A stretch of DNA of 64,000 bases, from positions 248,001-312,000 of the forward strand of contig JAJCXM010000008.1 of assembly GCA_029263455.1 (NCBI GenBank), written 5' to 3'. This document shows positions 17,601 to 25,710 of the stretch, piece after piece (within the stretch, counting starts at the first letter, position 1; every line of letters starts with the position of its first letter). Position numbers and translations under genes: made by a program. Origin of the DNA: Holophagae bacterium (GTDB lineage Bacteria; Acidobacteriota; Holophagae; Acanthopleuribacterales; Acanthopleuribacteraceae). The notes beneath the pieces are model-generated. The model saw only the letters and a list, made by a program, of their open reading frames with translations. It ran no database searches and was not told the origin of the DNA.

Positions 17601-17921
17601 AGTCATAGGGTCAATACGGTTGAGACCATTAGCCGAGCTTGCCCATAGGTAGCCGGCCGAATCCACGTATAAGGATCTCACCTGATTGTCAGAAAGCGAC
17701 TCGGGATCATCCGCTAATCGTTGAATGACTTTGAAACCCAATCCATCGTATCGGTTGACGCCTCGATTAGTGGCAATCCAAATCACGCCCATCGCGTCTT
17801 GGGCGATGGACCAAATAGTGCTCTGTGATAAACCTTGTTCTGGACCGATGCGGTCAAACCGAGTGACGGCGGTTTGAGCCAAAACGTTCAGGGACATCAA
17901 GCAACACAAGAACTTATACAT
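14631..17921 (-). CDS. two-component-regulator-propeller sensor kinase, apparently lacking the phosphoacceptor His
   Basis: A 1096-residue protein: signal peptide (MYKFLCCLMSLNVLAQ), about 13-14 periplasmic propeller blades (repeated VGT..GLNR.. and L.ADAQGQLWVGT motifs) to ~residue 640, a Y_Y_Y-type beta domain (RYQYQLEGYDKQWHHRDEG) near 650-755, a TM near 765-787, then a kinase core. The ATPase lobe is intact (LLSELLKNAIEAM, DRGPGIP, GHAGFGLHNV). Aligned with the neighbouring kinase, the His of GLLHNLGN is replaced by Lys833 (GVLKQVNR). ATG at 17921 is chosen because the signal peptide starts there. It overlaps the upstream kinase gene by 8 bases. No response regulator is adjacent. Confidence 0.88.
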   Translation of the reverse strand: MYKFLCCLMSLNVLAQTAVTRFDRIGPEQGLSQSTIWSIAQDAMGVIWIATNRGVNRYDGLGFKVIQRLADDPESLSDNQVRSLYVDSAGYLWASSANGLNRIDPMTGTNRRFFHDPSNPKSLSFSYVYCTAEDVSGSIWVGTREGLNRLNQTHTEFERYLNDPLDPSSISNNTIRDITIDGKGQLWIATLDGLNRYIPESDSFVVYRHDADNERSLSHNQVRALHADAQGQLWVGTTQGLNLLESDGFRRFLTGYENMSDDWINAITHSGPSIWVGTFRGGLLKLDSKTYAVKHFPRTPSPNNGPSDTDITSLFTDRSNLLWIGTFTHGINKLDLNPPKFVIYGTPNSGEIRGVQAIHEDLQRNLYVGTQTGLHRFSHDGKHVHLHEGSQPALSENQILSIASSSSGDIWVGTYSGGLNIVNFDKQSVRHYRFHADQISISSDYIHSILATSSGDMLLGTRAGVDLVSPSLQSIRQVAFPVEKGLGDVARLTNCMLMTQDSKLWVGTEQGVYRLTPEPIKVATELSPNKVICLAEDPVEGIWIGTVHGLARYRVDEPLYTIGIEQGLVGDTIYSIQHEEGQVFWLSTNAGLERLDLNDGHIVIESYDYFDGLQGNDFYDNAAFIRNNGEFLFGGINGLNGFLPNQVIKRSWSPPLVLTSFTVLGNERLLGMTDDISFDLDHLTNQFTMEFAALDYRHPKNLRYQYQLEGYDKQWHHRDEGFATYSHLPYKNYVFHVRATNNDGIWSEKQLSVPVRIRPPFFETKWFRGLMALIVIMSIPAIHALRVRKLRRRNQLMALLVQDKTDELEVTNRKVVDAAHRAGILHIANGVLKQVNRQLQAFSIHALKINERIDDAPLLRLESYLIRLGNWINRPGNNSDDWVLEELDSIRTDFSLNQELIGHEIKDLLERLRDLQETIRIQHHYGMVPLHLEPINLLNVIEDTVSLLRNELDSHQIRIKIQCPAEENCTMSKIKLNQLLSELLKNAIEAMEGVEAEARELKLIVIPQEHEFVLKIADRGPGIPESDIQDVFRYGFSRKPGHAGFGLHNVANIVNELDGSIQIGARPRGGCSVKVTLPRIAGDLAKSRRRGEPRID

Positions 17922-20900
17922 CGTTGCTCGATTCTTGTTCGAATACTGGCGCTCTAATTTCAAAAATAGAGCCTTTGCCAACGCCGTCGCTATGAACGTC
18001 TATAGAGCCGCCCATCTCGGTCATCGAGATGCGGCACGAATAGAGCCCAAACCCGTGACCAGAAGATTTTGTGGAGAACCCATAGCTGTAAATTTCTTCG
18101 AGCAGATGGGGCGATATACCGCAGCCATTATCGTAGATGGCGATGACAACTTCGTTGTTCTCCTGTTCGATGACAATCCGAATGCAACCGCCCCCCTGCG
18201 GGTGTTGGATATGAATTGCATCAGCCGCGTTCTTGATTAAGTTCGCAAGAATGTGGATCATTTTGTAAGGGTTCAAACGGCAGGTTGTGACCGGCGAGAA
18301 TTCACGGATGACGTCCAAACCACGTTTGTTGAAGCTGTACTCAAACATCTGTAACGTATCCTCAACCAGTTTACCTATTTCAACAGCCTCCACGTATTCG
18401 TATTCTTGAGCATAATCTTGCTCGGTCTGAATGGCTTTCAGCATAAGGGCTACGCGCTCTTCAATATCCTTGCCCTCCACTCGTAAGCGATCATTTTCTA
18501 GTCGGATAATTTTGGCTGATTCCGATAAGAAGACCGGCAATCTGGAACCTTTTGTGTCTTTTGTGAGGAAATCGTGCAAATTTGTGCGGTTCTTTTCAGC
18601 TAATTCACTGACGCGAGTGATCATGGTTGATTTGGAAGTTTGAATAATGCGCACCATTTCTTCGGCAGAAATAATGACGCTGGTCATGATGTTTCCCAAG
18701 TTGTGCAAAAGGCCCGTTACCATTTCTCCGATGCCTGCCTTTTGGGCCTCTTCGATGAGCTGCTGATGGCTTTCTGTTAAGGATTCGCTGCGCTCGGCGA
18801 TAGCCATACTTAGACGACGATGTTGGCTACTTTCGGCACGTACATGCCATGCATGCAGTGACAAGATAGAGGCAATCAAGAAGAGCAGCGCAACAACGGC
18901 GACCCAGGCTGCTTGCCACCAAGGCGGTAACACCCGAATCCGAAGTTCAGCAGGCACTTCGCCCCAAAGACCGTCGTTATTGGTTGCGCGTACCCTCAAG
19001 GTATAGAGCCCGCCCTGTAAGTTAGTAAAGACAGCGTGTCTATGTTTACCGACACGCTGCCAGGCTTCATCCATCGATCCTACCAGCTGATACTCGTAGA
19101 GGTTCTTGCCCGGCGCCGTGTGCTCGAGTGCCGAGAACTCAAACGATATGTATGTTTCTCGATGTGAAATAACAAGTTCACCTAGATCGTTTAGACGTTG
19201 ACCAATGGGTTGTAAGTTCTCAAAAATACGAAAAGAGGTAAACCTCACTTTTGGACGGTTCGGATTAAGATTCAATAGGTTCGGGTCGAATTTTGAATAT
19301 CCGTTTGTGCCTCCAAAATAGACGAATTGTTCGTCCTGAGTGACGGAACTTTGTAAGAATTCGTTGCTCTGTAGACCGTCTCGATAGTCGTAGTGCAGGT
19401 TTTGACCGTCTTTTCTCAATCTGGTTAATCCGCGATTTGAGCTCACCCAGATATCACCACCTGCACCCTTTGCTAGACCGTGAACAGTGGAGTCCCGTAG
19501 CCGGGAACCTTCAAAGAGATGTTCAAAAGGAGGTACCTTCTTGCGTAATATGTTCAAACCAAAACTAGTCCCTACCCAGAGATGCCCGTCGTCGTCCTCC
19601 AGGATAGCGGTTACTTCATTGTGCGAAATGGATGCTGAATTCGCGTTGGGCCGGAAGATTTGCACTGATTCATTGTTGGGGTCATAACGGTAAAGACCGC
19701 CATTGGTACCAACCCAAAATATGCCCGCCGAATCTATACGAAAAGCGAGGATACGTCGTTCAGAAACGCTTTGCTGTGGCGTGAAGATAGGAACTTCTGT
19801 GGCAATGCCGGTAAGTTCATCAAACAGGTGGAGGCCCGCTCGCGAACCAACGTAGATTTGGCCTTGCGCGTCTTTAACGAGCACTTTTACGATATCATGT
19901 GGTAGTCCGCCCACCTTGTCTGGCTCTTTTTGATAGTGGCGAATCTGACGGCTTCCCTCACTGTAAATATTGAGGCCTGAAGCATAGGTTCCAATCCAGA
20001 TTTGACCCTTGTCGTCTTCTAGTAAAGACAGTATCTGATTCCCGCTCAAACGCTCGGAAAGTGTTGCCTTGTCATGGAAATGAGTTATCGTGCCTGAATG
20101 CGTTTGGTGGATGACGCCGTTTTGCGTGCCTAACCAAAGTCCGTCTCGCGAATCGCGTAACAGGGCTGTCGTTGAATCAGCATTGACGCCAGCGACAGGA
20201 TGCATAAAGTAACTCTTGAATTTCCGCGGTTTCAGGTCCAGTTTTGCAAGGCCGGCTTTGTAAGTGCCGATCCATAGCAAATCGGATTGCCCAAGTTTTA
20301 GACTTAACAAATTGTTAGACGGCAATCCCCCGTGAATGATGTCTTGCCGATAGCCGTGAATTTCACCGCTTCGTCGGTTTAAGCATCGGATACCATCTTC
20401 GCGTGTCGCAACCCAAAGGTTTCCCTTCCGGTCTCGCGCTAAAGCGTTGACCCAATAAGGGGAAGCTAATAGGTCATCTTCCGACATCGGTATGCGCGTA
20501 AATCGCTGTTGGCCTTTCTCAAAACGATATAGACCTGTTGAACTGCCAACGTAGATACCCAAATTGTCGCCGTGTAATGATTTGATTTCGCCTGGTCCAA
20601 GCGAATCCGAGTTGTTTACGTCGTGTTTGAACAAATCGAGCTGGTCATTTCTTGCGTCCCAGCGGTGAACGCCCGAGTCTGTTCCAATCCACACGTGACC
20701 TGATGGCGCAACGAAAATAGCCCGAACTTGGTCATCTAGTAAGGAATTGGGAGGCTTGTCCGTTTGCATGACGGTCTGGACATGGCCCTGCTGATCTACT
20801 TTGGCGACGCCAGAGCGCGTACCAACCCATACCTGCCCCTCGTCGTCGGCTTCCAGACAAGTGATGTAATTTCCTGGCAGTGAGTCGTCGTTGCCCGCTT

Positions 20901-21312
20901 GGTAGCGAAAATTGGTGCATGTCTCAGTTTCAGTATTGAATTTGCTCAAACCATTGGATGTGCCAACCCATAGAGTCCGAGGCGCTCGAAACAGGAGCGC
21001 TCTTACCACGTTGCCGGCTATTGAAGTAGGGCCCCCGTCGGCACGAAAGACTTTGAATTGATAGCCGTCAAATCGATTCAAACCGTGAGATGTGGCCACC
21101 CAGACAAACCCAGATTGGTCCTGTTCAATCGCCCAAATCGTACCTTCCGAAAGTCCCGACTCTATTTGAATTGCTTCGATTGGGGCGCGTTCAATCTGAG
21201 CCAACGTGTAGGAACCCGCAAACACGAGCAGGGTTAGTAGTGCAATTGAACGATATGTGCGATGCAAACGTAATTCCATCCGGTTCACACTAAATGTGGG
21301 GAATCCGGGCAT
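17914..21312 (-). CDS. two-component-regulator-propeller sensor histidine kinase
   Basis: A 1132-residue sensor. It has a signal segment (RSIALLTLLVFAGSYTLAQ), two seven-bladed regulator propellers with WVGT..GLNRFD-type blades, a Y_Y_Y beta domain near 690-780, a TM near 797-820 and a coiled coil. The kinase core has GLLHNLGNIMTSV (His870), the N-box ILANLIKNAADAI, DNGCGIS and GHGFGLYSC. The LHN.GN phosphoacceptor type occurs in orphan kinases of several phyla. The start at 21312 has a ribosome site (AAAGG) about 7 bases upstream; the ORF extends about 60 further codons of unlikely coding sequence. It heads an operon with the His-less kinase; its receiver partner is not encoded nearby. Confidence 0.9.
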   Translation of the reverse strand: MPGFPTFSVNRMELRLHRTYRSIALLTLLVFAGSYTLAQIERAPIEAIQIESGLSEGTIWAIEQDQSGFVWVATSHGLNRFDGYQFKVFRADGGPTSIAGNVVRALLFRAPRTLWVGTSNGLSKFNTETETCTNFRYQAGNDDSLPGNYITCLEADDEGQVWVGTRSGVAKVDQQGHVQTVMQTDKPPNSLLDDQVRAIFVAPSGHVWIGTDSGVHRWDARNDQLDLFKHDVNNSDSLGPGEIKSLHGDNLGIYVGSSTGLYRFEKGQQRFTRIPMSEDDLLASPYWVNALARDRKGNLWVATREDGIRCLNRRSGEIHGYRQDIIHGGLPSNNLLSLKLGQSDLLWIGTYKAGLAKLDLKPRKFKSYFMHPVAGVNADSTTALLRDSRDGLWLGTQNGVIHQTHSGTITHFHDKATLSERLSGNQILSLLEDDKGQIWIGTYASGLNIYSEGSRQIRHYQKEPDKVGGLPHDIVKVLVKDAQGQIYVGSRAGLHLFDELTGIATEVPIFTPQQSVSERRILAFRIDSAGIFWVGTNGGLYRYDPNNESVQIFRPNANSASISHNEVTAILEDDDGHLWVGTSFGLNILRKKVPPFEHLFEGSRLRDSTVHGLAKGAGGDIWVSSNRGLTRLRKDGQNLHYDYRDGLQSNEFLQSSVTQDEQFVYFGGTNGYSKFDPNLLNLNPNRPKVRFTSFRIFENLQPIGQRLNDLGELVISHRETYISFEFSALEHTAPGKNLYEYQLVGSMDEAWQRVGKHRHAVFTNLQGGLYTLRVRATNNDGLWGEVPAELRIRVLPPWWQAAWVAVVALLFLIASILSLHAWHVRAESSQHRRLSMAIAERSESLTESHQQLIEEAQKAGIGEMVTGLLHNLGNIMTSVIISAEEMVRIIQTSKSTMITRVSELAEKNRTNLHDFLTKDTKGSRLPVFLSESAKIIRLENDRLRVEGKDIEERVALMLKAIQTEQDYAQEYEYVEAVEIGKLVEDTLQMFEYSFNKRGLDVIREFSPVTTCRLNPYKMIHILANLIKNAADAIHIQHPQGGGCIRIVIEQENNEVVIAIYDNGCGISPHLLEEIYSYGFSTKSSGHGFGLYSCRISMTEMGGSIDVHSDGVGKGSIFEIRAPVFEQESSNDV

Positions 21313-21544
21313 GACGGACCTTTCTAGATTTGTGTAGCAGGAGATATTAGGCAACGGGATGTTGTTGTCAATTATATCGACCAATTTCGCACAGCAGGTT
21401 AAACAAACTTGCCCGTCTGACCTTTCTTGTGTGAGGTTTTTTCTCACATGTTGCCAAAAATTCTCGCATTGATTTTCAGCCACGAACAATTAAATAGTTT
21501 AAAACTAGTTGTTTAGGTAGACCGTTCATTTGGCTTGAAAATTG

Positions 21545-21558
21545 GACTATAGATAGTC
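21545..21558. promoter_or_regulatory. inverted repeat GACTAT-AG-ATAGTC, possible operator
   Basis: A perfect 6-bp dyad with a two-base centre lies about 30 bases before the small-protein start at 21587, in the divergent region shared with the propeller kinases. It has the size of a dimeric regulator site. No regulator gene is adjacent, so function is speculative. Confidence 0.35.
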
Positions 21559-21586
21559 AACGCGTCAATGACGCAAAGGAGGAAGG

Positions 21587-21853
21587 ATGCTTATGATTTT
21601 GTTGTGGCTCAGCTTTAGTCGAGTCTCTGAGATCACTAGTACTGATTCAATCAGCACTGTGCATCCAGTCCAAGTAGCCACCAACCAGCGTATGGCTCAA
21701 CCGTTCAAATTGGTACGTGTATCTCCACCTGCAAGTACGCATCAGGCTGAGCCTGCCAGGGAGACACGATTGTCTGATGAGTCGATGCTGATACTTAAGA
21801 TGGGTTTAATTGCTTTGACATTGATTGCCAGAGTTCCTATGACAGGCGACTAG
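21587..21853 (+). CDS. small protein with two hydrophobic segments, unknown
   Basis: An 88-residue ORF supported by a near-perfect ribosome site (AAGGAGG shortly before ATG) and by an intrinsic terminator 38 bases after the stop, so it looks like a self-contained transcription unit. It has a hydrophobic N-terminus (MLMILLWLSF, signal or anchor), a polar middle rich in Thr, Pro and Gln, and a C-terminal hydrophobic helix (ILKMGLIALTLIARV). No family is recognised. It is divergent from the two propeller kinases and could be functionally tied to them, but nothing in its sequence proves this. Confidence 0.6.
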   Translation: MLMILLWLSFSRVSEITSTDSISTVHPVQVATNQRMAQPFKLVRVSPPASTHQAEPARETRLSDESMLILKMGLIALTLIARVPMTGD

Positions 21854-21890
21854 CGCTGAGCCTGTTTAGGAAAAGTAGGGGGAGAGGAAC

Positions 21891-21915
21891 AGGGGAGCTT
21901 AGGCTCCCCTTTTTC
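21891..21915 (+). terminator. rho-independent terminator after the small membrane protein
   Basis: An 8-bp stem AGGGGAGC / GCTCCCCT with a four-base loop is followed by TTTTT. It is oriented to end the 21587 transcript and lies 15 bases from the convergent sppA stop. Confidence 0.88.
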
Positions 21916-21925
21916 CGTTTGTTGG

Positions 21926-23686
21926 CTAGCGAATAACTAACTCAAAAGGCATTTTTGCTTGCACGCCTTGCTGTGATTGTAGTGATTGAAGATCATGCCA
22001 AAGGCGTGTCAGATCGGCGGTTACAGATTGATCCAATTGCGTCTGGTCCATCCCCGCCATGCTCATCAATTCGTCGGCAAAACTCTTGCTCTTTTGATAG
22101 TCAACAATTGAGTATTTGCCGGTAAGATTGGCGCGTTTTGCCGCATCTGCGACGGCTTCATCTAAGCCGCCTAGTTGGTCAACCAGTCCAAGATTTAACG
22201 CTTGCACGCCGGACCATACACGTCCTTCAGCTATTTCAGCAACGTGGGCGCGTTCCAACTTACGGCCTTCCATTACTTTGCTTAAGAAGATCTCGTAAAT
22301 TTCGTCAACAAACGTTTGAAAAACCGCAAGTTCTGCTTCGGTCTTGGGACGATAGCTACTGTTCGAGTCTGCCATCGTTGATGTCTTGGCGACGTCCACG
22401 ACAACGCCGTGCTCGTTCATGATCTTCTGAAAGTTTGGAAACATTCCAAAAACGCCAATTGAGCCTGTCACCGTATTGGGTTGTGCAAATATTTGATCTG
22501 CATAGGTAGAGATCCAATAACCGCCAGATGCAGCAACCGTTCCCATGCTGACCACAAAAGGTTTAGATTCTTTGATTAAGCGCGTTTCGCGTTGGATGAC
22601 GTCGGAAGCTAGCGCGCTGCCGCCCGGGCTGTTGACACGCAAAACGACGGCTTTAACATTTTCGTCTTCACGAGCCTTTCGCAATAATTGTGCGACATGG
22701 TCGCCGCCCACTTCTTTTTCACTACCGCCGTCGACAATCGTGCCTTCCGCATAAATGATCGCGATGCGGTCGTCTTTTTGTTTTGTGTCTTTTATAGCAG
22801 TGTAATAGGAGGTGACATCGATCTGTCTTTCTATCTTCTCACCGTCCTTGGTTCCCGTTAATTCCCGCAACCGAGCAATGACATCATCGTAGAAAACGGC
22901 TTCATCGATGAGTGAATGCGACATGGCAACTTTTGCAGTAAGGAAACCTTGGGTATCAGACAAATTTCGCAGTAGATCGGAGTCGCAACCTCGAGCGTTT
23001 GCGATTCCATTAACGGTCTCGTCAAAAAAATCATTTAACAAGAGTTCAAGCTGTTCGCGGTTTGGCTGGCTCATGCCTTCAAGCAAGAAAGGTTCGACGG
23101 CTGACTTGTACTTGCCTACTTTGGTCACCTGAACATCGACGCCATATTTGTCGAAGGCTTTTTTGAAGAACATGATCTGTGCGGCGAATCCGTTGAACTC
23201 GATATAGCCCATGGGGTTTAGGTAGAATTCATCGGCAATCGACATCATGTAAAGGCCTGCTTCGTCTAAGGCGGTCTCGTATGCAATAACCGGTTTGCCA
23301 GACTCTTTAAATTGTTCAATGGCTTGTCGTACTTCTTTAAGTGCCGCCCAACCCGAGTAATAACCCGCTCGCGCAGTAGCGCCGTGAATATAGAGGGCTG
23401 TAATCCGAGAGTCACTGCTGGCATGGTTAATGGCTTGTGTCACACTTCGCAGGGTATTGGTCTTTTCGATACCATTGCCCATTGCACTCTGGACGGCATC
23501 TCCGATGCCCTGATTAAGCGGTTTGTCGGAAATGGGAATGCCCAGATTTAAGGTCAGGATAGAGTCTTTTTTGACTTCAGGGCGATCGTCGCCTCCAACT
23601 ATCCCGGCAATAACTAAGACAACTAATAAGCTGACAAATATCAGCCCACTACAAACTGCAAAAAACGTTTTCATAAACTGTTTCAT
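21926..23686 (-). CDS. sppA: signal peptide peptidase SppA (67K type)
   Basis: A 586-residue membrane-anchored Ser-Lys protease with one N-terminal TM (FAVCSGLIFVSLLVVLVIAG) and tandem ClpP-like domains, the long E. coli type. The general-base Lys lies in VTKVGKYKSAVEPF in the first domain. The nucleophile Ser lies in VNSPGGSALASDV in the second, followed by AASGGYWIS and TGSIGVFG. SppA digests cleaved signal peptides in the inner membrane. ATG at 23686 is preferred over an in-frame TTG two codons upstream because of its better distance from GAGGGAG. It is monocistronic and convergent with the small-protein gene. Confidence 0.94.
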   Translation of the reverse strand: MKQFMKTFFAVCSGLIFVSLLVVLVIAGIVGGDDRPEVKKDSILTLNLGIPISDKPLNQGIGDAVQSAMGNGIEKTNTLRSVTQAINHASSDSRITALYIHGATARAGYYSGWAALKEVRQAIEQFKESGKPVIAYETALDEAGLYMMSIADEFYLNPMGYIEFNGFAAQIMFFKKAFDKYGVDVQVTKVGKYKSAVEPFLLEGMSQPNREQLELLLNDFFDETVNGIANARGCDSDLLRNLSDTQGFLTAKVAMSHSLIDEAVFYDDVIARLRELTGTKDGEKIERQIDVTSYYTAIKDTKQKDDRIAIIYAEGTIVDGGSEKEVGGDHVAQLLRKAREDENVKAVVLRVNSPGGSALASDVIQRETRLIKESKPFVVSMGTVAASGGYWISTYADQIFAQPNTVTGSIGVFGMFPNFQKIMNEHGVVVDVAKTSTMADSNSSYRPKTEAELAVFQTFVDEIYEIFLSKVMEGRKLERAHVAEIAEGRVWSGVQALNLGLVDQLGGLDEAVADAAKRANLTGKYSIVDYQKSKSFADELMSMAGMDQTQLDQSVTADLTRLWHDLQSLQSQQGVQAKMPFELVIR

Positions 23687-23823
23687 AGACAAAGCTCCCT
23701 CTAAAATGTTTCTTCTCTAGTTGTTGATCATACGCGTCTACAGAGTTACTAGTTTAGTCGTATGACTGAGCTTATTGTGAGCTTTACGTTCATCTTAGCG
23801 CTGCAACTCGCTATGCTTGCATC

Positions 23824-24708
23824 ATGGTTGGTCACAAAGTGAAACAACAAAAAGTGGTCATGGTAACTGGCGCCAGTACCGGGCTCGGCTTGGCGATCGT
23901 ATCTAGATTACTTGATATGGGTTATTTAGTTGTGGTGACCGCGAGATCGTCATCACTTGCTCGTTTCGATGAGTTACCTTTTGGGAAATCCAAGCAATGC
24001 CTGGTTATTGGCCTCGATGTCACGGATGAAAATCAACGCCAGCAAGCAGTCAAACAAGTATTAGATAAATGGGGCCGCATCGATGTGTTAATCAATAACG
24101 CTGGGGTCTGTTATCGGGGTGTTGTCGAACATCTCACTGAAGACGACGAACACAGGCAATTTGAAGTCAATTACCAAGCACCCATGGCCATGACTCGTCT
24201 GGTTTTGCCCACCATGAGGGCAAGGCGCTGTGGTCACATCATTAATATTTCATCCACTGCCGGAATGGTTGCCATGCCTACCATGAGCACTTACAGTGCA
24301 TCGAAGTTTGCCTTGGAAGGTGCCTCTGAGTCGCTGTGGTACGAAATGCGTCCTTGGCAGGTGAATGTCACTTTGATCCAACCGGGATTTGTGCATTCGC
24401 CATCGTTTCGTCATGCGATTGTCGTTGATAAAGCAAACGATTCCATCAAGAACGAATCAGACCCCTATCACCGCTATTATGTGAATATGTTGCGACTCAT
24501 TGAACGGCTGATGTTTAAGTCGCCTACCACACCTGACGATATCGCCTTGCGGGTGTTGCGCGAGATTCGCAAACCCGGGCGTTTGCGGGTTTATGTAACA
24601 TGGGATGCTCGGGTTTTTAATGTCCTGAGGCGTATTCTGCCGCAGCGCTTATATCACTGGGTTCTGTACCGAGGCTTGCCAAAGATTAAAGAGTGGGTGC
24701 AGCCATGA
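23824..24708 (+). CDS. short-chain dehydrogenase/reductase (SDR)
   Basis: A 294-residue classical SDR: VTGASTGLGLAI as the nucleotide-binding TGxxxGxG motif near residue 15, LINNAGVCYRG (NNAG), INISSTAGM with the catalytic Ser, and YSASKFALEG with the catalytic Tyr-x3-Lys. The substrate is unknown. The C-terminal extension with basic residues is common in membrane-associated SDRs. Its stop overlaps the DoxX-like start (ATGA), so the two are translationally coupled. Confidence 0.9.
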   Translation: MVGHKVKQQKVVMVTGASTGLGLAIVSRLLDMGYLVVVTARSSSLARFDELPFGKSKQCLVIGLDVTDENQRQQAVKQVLDKWGRIDVLINNAGVCYRGVVEHLTEDDEHRQFEVNYQAPMAMTRLVLPTMRARRCGHIINISSTAGMVAMPTMSTYSASKFALEGASESLWYEMRPWQVNVTLIQPGFVHSPSFRHAIVVDKANDSIKNESDPYHRYYVNMLRLIERLMFKSPTTPDDIALRVLREIRKPGRLRVYVTWDARVFNVLRRILPQRLYHWVLYRGLPKIKEWVQP

Positions 24709-25139
24709 AGTATGACCAATCGGAATTCGTGTTTAGGGTTTTGTTTAGCCTCATTTTTATTGGCCTTGGTCTCGAACATATGTTCTCCGATGCCACCATC
24801 CGCTCGATGATGCCCTCCTGGATTGTCTTTCCGAGGTTTTGGTCGTTTATGTCGGGATGCGTACTTTTGGCCGGTGGCTTGTCGATAATGGTGGGTTGGC
24901 GCGTGAGACTAGGCGCCGTAGCACTCGGTATATTTCTCGTTTTGGTGACGGCCGTCATCCATGCGCCCAATCTCTTTGTTAAACCCGTCGGGCTAAGTCC
25001 AGACTGGGTGTGGCTTTGGGATGTTTACCAACGTAGCAATTTTGTAAAGAATCTGTGCCTTCTAGGCGGCTGTTTCTATTTCTATAACCATCAACCCGGC
25101 CGATATAGCATCGATCACCGCAAAAACCTATCGTTGTAA
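24705..25139 (+). CDS. DoxX-like small membrane protein
   Basis: A 144-residue protein with four predicted helices, including LFSLIFIGLGLEHMF near the start and MVGWRVRLGAVALGIFLVLV in the middle. The pattern and length fit the DoxX/DoxD-like superfamily, whose members are small redox- or quinone-associated membrane proteins. ATG at 24705 overlaps the SDR stop by four bases and is preferred over an in-frame ATG four codons upstream. It probably works with the SDR. Confidence 0.78.
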   Translation: MKYDQSEFVFRVLFSLIFIGLGLEHMFSDATIRSMMPSWIVFPRFWSFMSGCVLLAGGLSIMVGWRVRLGAVALGIFLVLVTAVIHAPNLFVKPVGLSPDWVWLWDVYQRSNFVKNLCLLGGCFYFYNHQPGRYSIDHRKNLSL

Positions 25140-25197
25140 CCTGCTGTCTGTATAATGTAAAAATCTTTAGTATTGGTTATTGAATAAGGAGGGAACA

Positions 25198-25710
25198 ATG
25201 CGTTTTGCCCTTTGTTTGGTCGTGTTTACGCTTTTTGCGCAAGACAATGTACAAAAAATTGAGCGACCTAGTGAGGCTGTACTTCGATCCTGGTCCGATT
25301 GGGTCGATGTCAACGGAACCCACGAGATGGGACGAATCGAATATGTTTTTGACTACGATCGCGGAATTCCATTGGAGCGCCAGTATTCCGAAAGTGGTCT
25401 CTTAGTTCGAGAATCGATCCACGAACGTCACGAAATCAGGGCCTCATCGCTTGAGATTACACTGGCTAAAGATTTGGTCAGAAGCGATTCAGAGCTGGCT
25501 CGTTTTCTTGATGAAGAAGGCCGTGTTTTGGACGGTGGCTTCATCCTCAATGAAAAAGACCCCGCGCCCTGCGGACCTGGGTCCAGGTGTATCCATGTGG
25601 TGGCTTTTGATGATGATGAGACACATCCGGTTTTTCAGGCGGTAGTTGATTTGGTGTCCATGCGGGTGATCTATCGAAATTACACGCGAAATGGGAAGGT
25701 GCAGCCATGA
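25198..25710 (+). CDS. secreted hypothetical protein
   Basis: A 170-residue protein with a short signal peptide (MRFALCLVVFTLFAQ). The mature part is rich in charged residues, with two Cys near the C-terminus (CGPGSRC) that could form a disulfide. The start has an excellent ribosome site (AAGGAGG). No family is recognised. Its last codons overlap the next secreted gene (ATGA), so the two products are made together. Confidence 0.72.
   Translation: MRFALCLVVFTLFAQDNVQKIERPSEAVLRSWSDWVDVNGTHEMGRIEYVFDYDRGIPLERQYSESGLLVRESIHERHEIRASSLEITLAKDLVRSDSELARFLDEEGRVLDGGFILNEKDPAPCGPGSRCIHVVAFDDDETHPVFQAVVDLVSMRVIYRNYTRNGKVQP

Noticed and set aside
21313-21489. N-terminal extension of the propeller kinase
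   Set aside because: The extension precedes a good ribosome site and signal peptide at 21312 and does not resemble the family.
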